12,762 nucleotides of DNA, taken from the NCBI GenBank assembly GCA_903852955.1, contig CAINSH010000164.1, forward strand, positions 1 to 12,762, written 5' to 3'. Numbering within the stretch: position 1 is the stretch's first letter; each line of letters begins with the position of its first letter. The notes below the pieces were generated by a model. The model was given only the letters and a program-made list of their open reading frames with translations, made no database searches and was not told the DNA's origin. This document shows, piece after piece, positions 1-7,051 of this stretch. The DNA comes from an uncultured Actinomycetes bacterium (GTDB lineage Bacteria > Actinomycetota > Actinomycetes > Nanopelagicales > Nanopelagicaceae). The position numbers and the translations under genes are program-made.

Positions 1-14
1 CACGTACTTCTCCT
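1..14 (-). other. Possible RBS and GTG start of a leftward gene cut by the window edge
   Basis: On the minus strand the Shine-Dalgarno-like AGGAGA (14 to 9) lies 5 nt before a GTG at 3 to 1. A leftward gene could start exactly at the edge of the window. Only the start codon is present, so no product can be named and chance is a real possibility. Confidence 0.25.
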
Positions 15-227
15 ATCGGAATGGTTCGGATCCGTCACCCAAACCTTTTCGTGGATAAGCGTGACATCATTTAGGTAAAAATGCCAACATTTTGTGATAA
101 TTATTTAAGTGCGTGTCGCAAATTATTTTTAATTAATTTTATGCATCTATGGAAAATTTCATAAATATTTAATAGCAGATAAGAAAATTTCATTAAAAAT
201 TATTAAAAAACCCAATTTCTTACAAAA
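1..227. other. AT-rich intergenic region at left edge
   Basis: No convincing gene lies here. All three forward frames are open at the left edge and close at about 24, 58 and 25 codons or fewer, so the tail of a rightward gene cannot be excluded. From about 60 onward the sequence is very AT-rich, clearly more so than the coding DNA to the right. It holds an 11-bp direct repeat, GAAAATTTCAT, at 152-162 and 183-193 (31 bp apart, about three helical turns), and an imperfect AT-rich inverted repeat between roughly 120-132 and 193-206. No GC-rich hairpin with a T tract is visible downstream of the leftward MFS gene, so a classical terminator for that gene is not evident. Confidence 0.6.
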
Positions 228-1520
228 TCAGACAATCTCGCCCTCAGATTGAGGATTTACGCGTAAATTTCGGCTTTCAGCCTCCTTTTCGAGGGCAAAT
301 TTGTCCGTTTTTATGTCAAATTTTCTAAAAGTTGGAAGAAAACTGGCCAGTAATGCCACCGAAATAATGCAGATAATTCCCCCTGCAGTGACGGAAAAAG
401 TTAATGAAAATGCTGCTGCCATTCCAGCTGCGCGCATCTGTCCAGCAAGGGGACCTAATGAATATGAGAGCAGTTCGATACCAGCAAGACGTCCGCGGAA
501 ATTATCTGGAATTGTTTGGTTCCACATCGCTGATCTAAACAGCGCACTGATCATGTCGGATGCACCGGCGGCGGCTAAGAAAAACAGCACCAGGGCAAGG
601 TAATTAGTTGCCCCAGCTAATGCGATCGCTGCGCCCCAGCCAATTGCGGCCCACATAATTGCCCGCCCATAGAAGCGAACATTTTTCGTCCAACCACTTG
701 TGATGGTCACCGCAATTGAACCAATAGTTCCTGCGGCATAAAGCAAACCAAGTGCCCAAGGCGTTCCAAGTTGATCTGCCCAAAAAGGAATCAGGGCAGT
801 AGGCATTGCAAAAAACATTGCAGCCAAATCGATGAGGTAAGTGCCCAATAAATCTTTGCGGGCAAAGGCATATTTGATTCCTTCAAATAAGCCAGCCAGA
901 GATGGCTTTTCGGCCTCTTTTGAAGGCGGGATATTGCTAAGCAGGGCAAGCAAAATTAAGGAAATAACAAAGGTTGCAATATCGGCGGCATAACCAACCG
1001 CTACCGAAAAAGTGGATATAAGAATTCCGCCAATAGTTGGACCAATGATCACACCGGCCTGCCATCTAATACTCATCAGCGCTGCAGCTGCCGTCATATC
1101 TTCATGATCGACAAGTCGAGGAAGGGCGGCCTGCATTGCCGGTTGTCGCAATCCGCTAGTTGCTGCAAAGAGGCCAGAGACCACATAAATAAGAAGAATT
1201 GAAGGGGAGTCCAAGAGCGAATTAATAAGCAATAAAGCGGTAAATAAAAGTGAGAGTGCTTCGGTAATCCAGATTAATTTCTTGCGATCTATGGCATCGG
1301 CCAAGACTCCACCGTAAAGGCCAAAAATAACCAAGGGCACGATTTCAATTAGGCCGCTAATGGCCACTGCGACGTAGGAGTTGGTCAGCTCTTTAATCTG
1401 AAAAGGCACAGCAACATAAGTAATCATTGATCCGAAATAGGAAATGAGTCCGGCCGCCCACAAATTACGAAAATCGCGGGATTTACGCAGCGGAGAGATA
1501 TCTATTGCGTACTTGGCCAT
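228..1520 (-). CDS. MFS exporter, EntS/MFS_3-like
   Basis: This is a 430-residue polytopic inner-membrane protein of the major facilitator superfamily, closest in appearance to the MFS_3 (EntS-like, drug or siderophore exporter) group. The N-terminus reads SPLRKSRDFRNLW, typical of that group. The loop between TM2 and TM3 carries the motif-A-like GGVLADAIDRKKL (residues 70-82), and about 12 hydrophobic segments follow. The charged tail (about 400-430) is cytoplasmic by inference. It starts only 9 bp after the panB stop and has no Shine-Dalgarno, so it is probably cotranscribed and translated by coupling. The substrate cannot be read from sequence. Linkage to panB is suggestive of a pantothenate-related metabolite, but this family is mostly known for export of small hydrophobic compounds or siderophores. 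Confidence 0.85.
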   Translation of the reverse strand: MAKYAIDISPLRKSRDFRNLWAAGLISYFGSMITYVAVPFQIKELTNSYVAVAISGLIEIVPLVIFGLYGGVLADAIDRKKLIWITEALSLLFTALLLINSLLDSPSILLIYVVSGLFAATSGLRQPAMQAALPRLVDHEDMTAAAALMSIRWQAGVIIGPTIGGILISTFSVAVGYAADIATFVISLILLALLSNIPPSKEAEKPSLAGLFEGIKYAFARKDLLGTYLIDLAAMFFAMPTALIPFWADQLGTPWALGLLYAAGTIGSIAVTITSGWTKNVRFYGRAIMWAAIGWGAAIALAGATNYLALVLFFLAAAGASDMISALFRSAMWNQTIPDNFRGRLAGIELLSYSLGPLAGQMRAAGMAAAFSLTFSVTAGGIICIISVALLASFLPTFRKFDIKTDKFALEKEAESRNLRVNPQSEGEIV

Positions 1521-1529
1521 CGGTGAAGA

Positions 1530-2342
1530 TTAGTTGAAAGTATGTTCAGCTGCAGGAAATGAGCCCTGCGAAACGTCGGCCGCAAATTCGCTAGCTGCGG
1601 CCAATAACTCACTTCGCATATTCCGGTAAGCCTTGGCAAGTTTTGGTGGGTTTTTAGTAATTCCCATCATGTCAGTCCAAACAAGTACTTGTGCATCACA
1701 GTTTACTCCAGCGCCAATTCCGATAGTTGGAATCTTTAATGCCGCAGTAATTCGAGCAGCAAGATCGGCCGGAACAAGTTCAAGGACAATGGCAAAAGCC
1801 CCAGCTTTTTCAAGGGCAAGTGCGGCGTCAAGGATGGCCTCACCGTCGCTGCGGCCCTGGACTTTGTAGCCACTTAATAAATGGACGGCTTGTGGCGTTA
1901 AGCCAACGTGCCCCATTACGGGAATTCCAGAAGCGACTAATTTTTCAACCGTTGCAAGATGTGGGCCTTCGATTTTTACTCCCATGGCACCAGACTCTTT
2001 GAAGAATCTAGTCGATGTAGCAAGGGCTAATTCTGGCGATGATTCATAAGAACCAAATGGCAGATCGGCAATGACTAAAGCCCGCTTTGAAGCTCTAACA
2101 ACGGCGCGGGTCAATGGAATTAACTCATCGACCGTGACCGGAATTGTGTTGATTTCCCCTAAGAAATTATTGCCCGCGCTGTCGCCAACCAAAAGCACGG
2201 GAATACCAGCTTCGTCAAAGATTTCTGCCGTCATCTGCTCATATGAAGTGAGCATGGCCCATTTTTCGCCACGAGTTTTTGCCGCAGCTAAATCAGCAAT
2301 TGTTATGCGTCGGTGCACGGCACCGCCATAAAGGCTTTCCAT
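1530..2342 (-). CDS. panB: 3-methyl-2-oxobutanoate hydroxymethyltransferase (ketopantoate hydroxymethyltransferase)
   Basis: PanB transfers a hydroxymethyl group from methylene-tetrahydrofolate to 2-ketoisovalerate, giving ketopantoate, the first committed step to pantothenate and CoA. It is a cytosolic Mg-dependent TIM-barrel enzyme. Visible motifs are LTSYEQMTA (31-39), VGDSAGNN (52-59, metal-binding Asp54), DLPFGSYE (93-100), VKIEG (122-126), PVMGHVGLTPQ (141-151) and LELVP (187-191, with the catalytic-base Glu189), then IGIGAG. The chosen ATG at 2342 is preceded by a strong AGGAGAGG Shine-Dalgarno and gives 270 residues, near the family norm. A GTG further upstream at 2390 would add 16 unrelated residues and is rejected. 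It heads a leftward unit with the MFS gene and is divergent from nadE. Confidence 0.96.
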   Translation of the reverse strand: MESLYGGAVHRRITIADLAAAKTRGEKWAMLTSYEQMTAEIFDEAGIPVLLVGDSAGNNFLGEINTIPVTVDELIPLTRAVVRASKRALVIADLPFGSYESSPELALATSTRFFKESGAMGVKIEGPHLATVEKLVASGIPVMGHVGLTPQAVHLLSGYKVQGRSDGEAILDAALALEKAGAFAIVLELVPADLAARITAALKIPTIGIGAGVNCDAQVLVWTDMMGITKNPPKLAKAYRNMRSELLAAASEFAADVSQGSFPAAEHTFN

Positions 2343-2416
2343 ATTTTCCTCTCCTCGACGCTGCCAAAAGCAGTCCCCGGGTACAGGCACAAGGGTACCC
2401 CCGTTACACTTGAAAA
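2343..2416. promoter_or_regulatory. Divergent panB / nadE promoter region
   Basis: This 74-bp gap serves two genes. For panB (minus strand) a TACCCT hexamer lies at 2397 to 2392, giving a predicted leader of about 40 nt that ends in the AGGAGAGG ribosome binding site (2355 to 2348). That leader could form a small CTGC-TTTTG-GCAG hairpin. For nadE see the separate entry. The 8-bp palindrome GGGTACCC (2393-2400) overlaps the panB -10 and sits just upstream of the nadE -10, so one bound protein could affect both genes, but no known operator is recognised. Confidence 0.45.
2405..2410 (+). promoter_or_regulatory. nadE -10 box, leaderless start
   Basis: TACACT fits TANNNT and ends 6 nt before the nadE ATG. 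Initiation about 7 nt after the -10 puts the transcript start on the A of the ATG. There is no Shine-Dalgarno between, so the mRNA is probably leaderless. No good -35 is visible. Confidence 0.6.
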
Positions 2417-4066
2417 ATGAAGTTGTCTGTAGCGCTAGCTCAGATCAACCCAACCGTGGGAGATCTTGCGGGCAACGCTGCCTTGATTAAATCCAGTGTG
2501 CAGTCTGCCCAATCTGCAGGAGCGCATCTGATTGTCTTTCCCGAAATGATTATTACGGGTTATCCAGTTGAAGATTTGGCGCTTCGTCCTTCTTTCCAAG
2601 CAGCAAGCATCAACGCCCTTGAAGAAGTGGCTTCACAGATTAAAGGCGACATCGTTGCAATTGTTGGATATTTGGACAAGGGCCCACAAAATGCGGTGGC
2701 CGTAATTCATGAAGGAAAAATCAAAGCCCGCTATGTCAAACGACATCTACCTAACTACGGCGTATTTGATGAATTCAGAAATTTCACACCAGGTACCAGC
2801 GATTTAGTTGTCCGCATTCATGGCGTTGATGTGGCAGTTGCAATTTGTGAAGATATTTGGCACTCCATGGACGCCGTAGCCGCGCGCAAACCCGGTTTAG
2901 TTGTAGTTCCTAACGGTTCACCTTTTGAGCGCAATAAAGATGATGTGCGATTGGCGCTGGTTCAAAAGCGTGCCAAAGAAATCGGTGCACCTCTTGCTTA
3001 TGTCAACATGACTGGGGGACAGGATGACTTGGTTTTTGATGGTGACACAATTGTGGTGGATAAAGCTGGGGCGTTAATTGCTCGGGCAGTTCAATTTGAG
3101 GATCAACTTTTAATTGTTGAAATTGATTGCGCAGAATCTAGCTCAACCCCAGATGTTGTTATTTCTGATGATGTAGCTGCGCCGGCAAAAACTGCGAACG
3201 GTCTCATTGCGCCAAGGCTTAGTGATCAAGCCGAGATGTGGGCGGCCCTTGTTATTGGACTTCGAGATTACATAAAAAAGAATGGCTTCAAATCCGTTCT
3301 TGTTGGTCTTTCAGGAGGTATTGATTCAGCCCTCGTTGCCGCCATTGCAATCGATGCTGTGGGTGCGGTGAATGTGCATGGTGTTGCGATGCCAAGCAAG
3401 TATTCATCCGATCATTCAGTAGAAGATGCCGCAGCGTTGGCTAGTGCCACTGGGATTAGTTTTAGAACAATTTCGATTGAACCCATGGTTGAAAGCTTTT
3501 TGAGCAACCTTTTGCTAAAAGGCATCGCTGAAGAAAATCTACAAGCACGTGTGCGCGGAACAACGTTAATGGGGATTTCAAACCAAGAGGGTCACATCGT
3601 TTTGGCAACCGGAAACAAGAGCGAATTAGCCGTTGGTTATTCAACTCTTTATGGCGATGCAGTAGGCGGTTTTGCACCGATCAAAGACATTTACAAAACC
3701 GATGTGTGGGCACTGGCCACATGGCGAAATGCTCAGGCCGTCGCCAATGGTCAAACCCCACCAATACCGCAGCGTTCAATTACAAAAGAGCCAAGCGCTG
3801 AACTTCGCCCGGATCAAAAAGACTCAGACTCGTTACCTGACTATTCCTTGCTTGACCAAGTCTTGCGTCTCTATGTCGATGAAGATCACGGCTTCGATGC
3901 CTTACTAAAAGATGGATTTGATGAAGTATTAATTCGCAGAGTTATTTCATTAGTAGACAAAGCCGAATACAAACGCCGGCAATATCCACCTGGTGCCAAG
4001 GTTTCAGGCCGAGCTTTTGGCAAAGATCGCCGTTTACCAATGACTTCGCGCTGGAATGAGATCTAA
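2417..4066 (+). CDS. nadE: Glutamine-dependent NAD+ synthetase
   Basis: NadE makes NAD+ from nicotinic acid adenine dinucleotide, ATP and glutamine in the cytosol. The 549 residues hold two domains. The N-terminal nitrilase-type glutaminase (about 1-260) has a Glu-Lys-Cys triad: Glu43 in FPEM, Lys108 in VKRHLPNYGVFDE and Cys144 in AICEDIW. The C-terminal ATP-pyrophosphatase synthetase has the P-loop SGGIDS (299-304), then TGNKSELAVGYSTLYGD, the PIKDIYKT segment, and SAELRPDQKDSDSLPDY near residue 470. Length is slightly below that of many two-domain NadE enzymes, but both active sites look intact. The start is supported by the family N-terminus (MKLSVALAQINPTVGDLAGN) and by the leaderless promoter geometry. 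Proximity to panB and glnA2 matches a common actinobacterial arrangement. Confidence 0.97.
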   Translation: MKLSVALAQINPTVGDLAGNAALIKSSVQSAQSAGAHLIVFPEMIITGYPVEDLALRPSFQAASINALEEVASQIKGDIVAIVGYLDKGPQNAVAVIHEGKIKARYVKRHLPNYGVFDEFRNFTPGTSDLVVRIHGVDVAVAICEDIWHSMDAVAARKPGLVVVPNGSPFERNKDDVRLALVQKRAKEIGAPLAYVNMTGGQDDLVFDGDTIVVDKAGALIARAVQFEDQLLIVEIDCAESSSTPDVVISDDVAAPAKTANGLIAPRLSDQAEMWAALVIGLRDYIKKNGFKSVLVGLSGGIDSALVAAIAIDAVGAVNVHGVAMPSKYSSDHSVEDAAALASATGISFRTISIEPMVESFLSNLLLKGIAEENLQARVRGTTLMGISNQEGHIVLATGNKSELAVGYSTLYGDAVGGFAPIKDIYKTDVWALATWRNAQAVANGQTPPIPQRSITKEPSAELRPDQKDSDSLPDYSLLDQVLRLYVDEDHGFDALLKDGFDEVLIRRVISLVDKAEYKRRQYPPGAKVSGRAFGKDRRLPMTSRWNEI

Positions 4067-4071
4067 GTTTT

Positions 4072-4107
4072 TGCGAATTACTTGCAACTCGCACATTTTA
4101 TTGTTTT
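4072..4107 (+). terminator. Weak candidate terminator after nadE
   Basis: TGCGA (4072-4076) can pair with TCGCA (4089-4093) across a 12-nt loop, followed by the T-rich stretch CATTTTATTGTTTT. The stem is only 5 bp, so this is at best a weak terminator separating nadE from the cysteine leader transcript. Confidence 0.25.
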
Positions 4108-4110
4108 AAG

Positions 4111-4116
4111 TAGAAT
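4111..4116 (+). promoter_or_regulatory. -10 box of the cysteine leader / cysK transcript
   Basis: TAGAAT, close to the TATAAT consensus, ends 6 nt before the GTG of the leader ORF. The expected transcript start falls on the G of that GTG, so the leader peptide is probably translated from a leaderless mRNA. The -35 position (4088-4093, CTCGCA with a 17-bp spacer) is poor. Confidence 0.6.
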
Positions 4117-4122
4117 TTACTT

Positions 4123-4200
4123 GTGAAATCAATTGTTACTTGGCTCTTTACGCGAAATCGCGTCGTTGATTTCTGCCTATCCACATCCTGCAGCTGCTGA
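4123..4200 (+). CDS. Cysteine-rich leader peptide upstream of cysK
   Basis: This is a 25-codon ORF (GTG to TGA) whose C-terminus reads DFCLSTSCSC. Cys codons are at positions 18, 23 and 25, two of them within the last three codons before the stop, and Ser codons are interspersed at 20, 22 and 24. Cys is rare in ordinary proteins, so this clustering directly upstream of a cysteine-synthesis operon is unlikely to be chance. It has no Shine-Dalgarno, but a -10 box is placed for leaderless translation from the GTG. Short leader peptides of the R-x-VD-x-C type near sulfur genes are known in Actinobacteria, and cysteine-responsive upstream ORFs have been described in mycobacteria. The likely role is sensing Cys-tRNA charging by ribosome pausing. 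A 5-bp hairpin, ACGCG-AAAT-CGCGT (4150-4163), lies inside the ORF. Confidence 0.7.
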   Translation: MKSIVTWLFTRNRVVDFCLSTSCSC

Positions 4201-4266
4201 TTCTCGTAGCCCGCAATACCCCGCAGTGACTTAATTATTTTCATTCAATTTTTCTAGGGAGAATCA
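4198..4266 (+). promoter_or_regulatory. Predicted SD-sequestering helix controlling cysK translation
   Basis: TGATTCTC (4198-4205), which begins with the leader's TGA stop, is perfectly complementary over 8 bp to GAGAATCA (4259-4266). The latter covers part of the cysK Shine-Dalgarno (AGGGAGA, 4256-4262) and the A of its ATG. A further CC (4210-4211) could pair with GG (4257-4258) after a 4-nt bulge. A ribosome held on the Cys codons would cover the 5' arm and free the cysK start; a ribosome that terminates and leaves would let the helix form. The pairing is read from sequence; the mechanism is inferred. Confidence 0.55.
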
Positions 4267-5192
4267 TGAGCGTTTACAACACAATTACAGAAGCATTTGG
4301 AAACACACCTTTAGTTCGCATTAACAAGATCAATGATGGCTCAGCAGGAAATGTCTATGCAAAGCTGGAGTTCTATAACCCAACTTCTTCAATTAAAGAT
4401 CGCTTAGCAATTGCAATGATTGATGCTGCAGAAGCTAGCGGAGCGCTAAAACCAGGCGGAACCGTAGTTGAAGCAACTTCTGGAAACACAGGAATCGGCG
4501 TTGCAATGGTTGCCGCAGCTCGTGGTTACAAATCTATTTTCACTATGCCTGAGTCAGTTTCAAAAGAGCGTCGTAAGTTAATTTTAGCTTTTGGGGCAGA
4601 ACTTGTTTTAACTCCAGCTGCCGACGGAATGAAAGGGGCAGTTGCAGCCGCTGAAAAACTCGGTGAATCTGGCGCTGTTCTAGTTCGCCAATTTGAAAAT
4701 GAGGCAGGACCTGCAATTCACTACAAGACAACTGGCCCAGAAATTTGGCGCGATCTTGATGGCAAAGTTGATGCCTTTGTTTCAGGAATTGGTACCGGTG
4801 GAACAATTACCGGCACGGGGCGTTTTTTGAAAGAGAAAAACCCAGCAATCAAAATTTTTGGTGTCGAACCAGCAGCATCGCCAATTTTAAATGGTGGAGC
4901 ACCAGGTCCACACCCACTGCAAGGAATTGGGCCTAACTTCATTCCAAATATTTTGGATCGAACAGTTTATGATGAGATTTTGGATGCAACGGCAGATGAT
5001 GCGATGAAGTATGCACGTCGTGCTGCTGCAGAAGAGGGAATTTTGGCGGGTATTTCTTCAGGAGCAACGCTGTGGGCCGCAACTGAAGTTGCAAAGCGTC
5101 CAGAGTTTGCAGGAAAAAACATTGTTGTAATCCTTGCTTCATCTGGTGAGCGATATCTATCAACGGTTTTGTATCAGGATTTAGCTGAATAA
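4266..5192 (+). CDS. cysK: Cysteine synthase A (O-acetylserine sulfhydrylase)
   Basis: CysK is a PLP enzyme that combines O-acetylserine with sulfide to give cysteine in the cytosol. The 308-residue length is normal. Lys44 in NPTSSIKDR is the PLP Schiff-base lysine. TSGNTGIG (71-78) is the substrate/PLP loop, GIGTGGT (174-180) binds the PLP phosphate, GISSGA (262-267) and [10 protein letters not shown] (291-300) complete the fold signature. The ATG follows an AGGGAGA Shine-Dalgarno at 4256-4262. The gene is followed by cysE after 2 bp, so substrate supply and use are encoded together. Upstream lie the Cys-rich leader ORF and the predicted SD-masking helix, so feedback by cysteine at the translation level is likely. 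Cystathionine beta-synthase is excluded by the short length and by the CysK-type motifs. Confidence 0.96.
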   Translation: MSVYNTITEAFGNTPLVRINKINDGSAGNVYAKLEFYNPTSSIKDRLAIAMIDAAEASGALKPGGTVVEATSGNTGIGVAMVAAARGYKSIFTMPESVSKERRKLILAFGAELVLTPAADGMKGAVAAAEKLGESGAVLVRQFENEAGPAIHYKTTGPEIWRDLDGKVDAFVSGIGTGGTITGTGRFLKEKNPAIKIFGVEPAASPILNGGAPGPHPLQGIGPNFIPNILDRTVYDEILDATADDAMKYARRAAAEEGILAGISSGATLWAATEVAKRPEFAGKNIVVILASSGERYLSTVLYQDLAE

Positions 5193-5194
5193 AA

Positions 5195-5707
5195 ATGTCA
5201 ATCATCAGCAGAATAAAAGAAGATTTGGATAACGCGCTGACCCACGACCCTGCTGCGCGTAATCGTTTAGAGGTAGCTCTTGCTTATCCAGGTGTTCATG
5301 CAGTTTGGGGTCACCGAATTTCTCACCTGCTGTGGAAACTGAATTTGAAATTGCTGGCACGCATTCATTCAAATGCAGTTCGCTTTACTACAGGTGTAGA
5401 GATTCACCCAGGTGCCACAATTGGTCGTAGGTTTTTCATTGACCACGGGATGGGCGTTGTTATTGGTGAAACTACAATCATTGGCGACGATGTAATGGTG
5501 TATCACGACGTTACTTTGGGTTCACGCGGTTTCACGCACAGCAAGCGCCACCCAACTATTGAGAACAATGTGATTCTGGGTGCCGGGGCCAGAATCATTG
5601 GAAACGTCACGGTTGGTGAAGGCTCTCGAATTAGTGCCAACATGGTTGTAACTCGAGACGTTCCGGCGCGTTCTACGCTTGAAAGCAGCGATAGTTTCTC
5701 CATCTAG
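5195..5707 (+). CDS. cysE: Serine O-acetyltransferase
   Basis: CysE acetylates serine with acetyl-CoA to give O-acetylserine, the CysK substrate. At 170 residues it is of the short (EpsC-like) class. A helical N-terminal part (about 1-65) leads into a left-handed beta-helix of hexapeptide repeats (about 66-155). [13 protein letters not shown] (81-93) holds the catalytic Asp83-His84 pair, and YHDVTLGS and KRHPTI (117-122) form the rest of the active site. The C-terminus is unusual: instead of the common VVGVPGR-like ending after DVPAR, it runs [11 protein letters not shown] and ends in isoleucine. A terminal Ile is the residue by which classical CysE docks in the CysK active site. The gene starts 2 bp after the cysK stop with no Shine-Dalgarno, implying coupled translation. 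Confidence 0.93.
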   Translation: MSIISRIKEDLDNALTHDPAARNRLEVALAYPGVHAVWGHRISHLLWKLNLKLLARIHSNAVRFTTGVEIHPGATIGRRFFIDHGMGVVIGETTIIGDDVMVYHDVTLGSRGFTHSKRHPTIENNVILGAGARIIGNVTVGEGSRISANMVVTRDVPARSTLESSDSFSI

Positions 5708-5730
5708 TTAACACGTCCGTAACTTCTCTT

Positions 5731-5739
5731 TGTAAGAAT
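5731..5739 (+). promoter_or_regulatory. Tentative extended -10 for glnA2
   Basis: TGTAAGAAT can be read as an extended -10 (TG, one base, AAGAAT) ending 7 nt before the ATG at 5747, which would give a leaderless transcript. The hexamer is weaker than at other genes here, and TAACTT at 5720-5725 is an alternative. Readthrough from cysE is also possible because the gap is only 39 bp. Confidence 0.35.
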
Positions 5740-5746
5740 GCATCGC

Positions 5747-7051
5747 ATGAGCACAGAGATTAGTAAGCAGCAGGAGTTCGTTCTTCGCACTTTAGAAGAG
5801 CGAGATATTCGCTTTGTGCGCTTGTGGTTTACCGACGTGTTGGGCTTTTTAAAATCTGTCGCAATTGCACCGGCTGAACTTGAAAATGCATTTGCCGAAG
5901 GAATTGGTTTTGATGGTTCAGCAATCGAGGGCTTTGCCCGTGTTACTGAATCAGACATGTTAGCTAAACCAGATCCTGCAACATTTTCTATCTTGCCTTG
6001 GAGAACTGAAGCCCCAGGAGCTGCACGTATGTTTTGCGACATTGTCATGCCAGATGGCGCGCCCTCACCTGCAGATCCAAGAAATGTCTTACGTCGCACT
6101 TTAGAAAAAGCAGCCAGCATGGGTTACACCTGCTACACCCACCCTGAGATTGAGTTCTTCTTATTTAAAGAAAAACCTGAAGCAGGAAAAGCTCCGATAC
6201 CAGTTGATCAAGGTGGCTACTTTGATCACACACCTGCGGTTGTAGGTCATGATTTCAGGCGCCAAGCAATTACTTTGCTAGAAGCTATGGGGATTTCAGT
6301 GGAATTCTCACATCATGAAGGTGCACCTGGGCAACAGGAAATTGATTTGCGCTATGCCGATGCATTGAGTACGGCAGATAACATCATGACGTTTCGACAT
6401 GTAATTAAAGAAGTAGCAATGGATCAAGGCTTCCATGCATCCTTTATGCCAAAGCCATTTACAGATCATCCAGGTAGCGGAATGCACACTCACGTTTCAC
6501 TTTTTAAGGGTGAAGAGAATGCTTTCTATGATTCAACTGCCGAACTAAATCTTTCAAAGGTTGGCCGTTCATTTATCGCAGGTCTTTTAAAGCATGCTCC
6601 AGAAATTACTGCAATTACAAATCAGTGGGTTAATTCTTATAAACGTTTGCATGGCGGGGGAGAAGCACCAGCTTTTGTTAACTGGGGACCAAGTGATCGC
6701 GGCGCCCTTGTTCGTGTTCCTATGTATAAGCCAAAGAAAGAAAACTCAACAAGAATTGAATTTAGATCACCAGATACCGCTTGTAATCCATACCTTGCTT
6801 ATGCAGTAATGCTTGCCGCTGGATTAAAAGGCGTTGAAGAAGGCTATGTATTAAAGGATTCAAAGGATCCAGTTTCGCTGCCATCAAATCTGAACGAAGC
6901 CATCATTGAGATGGAAAAGAGTGAGCTAGTACGCCAAACTTTGGGTGAACATGTCTTTGAATATGTATTGCGCAATAAGCGCGCCGAATGGCAGGACTAT
7001 CGCCGCCAGGTCAGTGCGTATGAATTAGATCGTTATTTGCCAGTTCTTTAA
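5747..7051 (+). CDS. glnA2: GlnA2-type glutamine synthetase family protein
   Basis: This ATP-dependent ligase of the glutamine synthetase family belongs to the actinobacterial GlnA2 group; family members join glutamate to ammonia or, as shown for a Streptomyces GlnA2, to polyamines. Key segments are FDGSAIEGFARV (N-terminal beta-grasp), HPEIEFFLF, SHHEGAPGQQEIDLRYADAL (metal and substrate site), GSGMHTHVSL, KRLHGGGEAPAFVNWGPSDRG and RIEFRSPDTACNPYLAYA, so the catalytic core is intact. The ATG at 5747 gives 434 residues and the family-like start with KQQEFVLRTLEERDIRFVRLWFTD; an ATG at 5738 would add three residues. The region equivalent to the adenylylation loop is short (VLKDSKDPVSLPSNLNEA) and has no tyrosine where regulated GlnA has one. 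Exact substrate is unsettled: glutamine synthesis and gamma-glutamylpolyamine synthesis are both possible. Confidence 0.88.
   Translation: MSTEISKQQEFVLRTLEERDIRFVRLWFTDVLGFLKSVAIAPAELENAFAEGIGFDGSAIEGFARVTESDMLAKPDPATFSILPWRTEAPGAARMFCDIVMPDGAPSPADPRNVLRRTLEKAASMGYTCYTHPEIEFFLFKEKPEAGKAPIPVDQGGYFDHTPAVVGHDFRRQAITLLEAMGISVEFSHHEGAPGQQEIDLRYADALSTADNIMTFRHVIKEVAMDQGFHASFMPKPFTDHPGSGMHTHVSLFKGEENAFYDSTAELNLSKVGRSFIAGLLKHAPEITAITNQWVNSYKRLHGGGEAPAFVNWGPSDRGALVRVPMYKPKKENSTRIEFRSPDTACNPYLAYAVMLAAGLKGVEEGYVLKDSKDPVSLPSNLNEAIIEMEKSELVRQTLGEHVFEYVLRNKRAEWQDYRRQVSAYELDRYLPVL

Noticed and set aside
51..58. DnaA-box-like GTGGATAA beside AT-rich DNA, hinting at an origin
   Set aside because: A single imperfect box with no cluster and no dnaA, dnaN or rpmH nearby.
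301..603. 100-codon forward ORF inside the MFS gene
   Set aside because: It is antisense to a well-supported transporter, has no recognisable domain and no ribosome binding site; a shadow frame.
2343..2390. N-terminal extension of PanB from a GTG at 2390
   Set aside because: The added residues are unlike PanB, and a strong SD precedes the ATG at 2342.
5704..6120. 138-codon reverse ORF antisense to glnA2
   Set aside because: The opposite strand encodes conserved glutamine synthetase motifs throughout; the reverse frame shows no family features.
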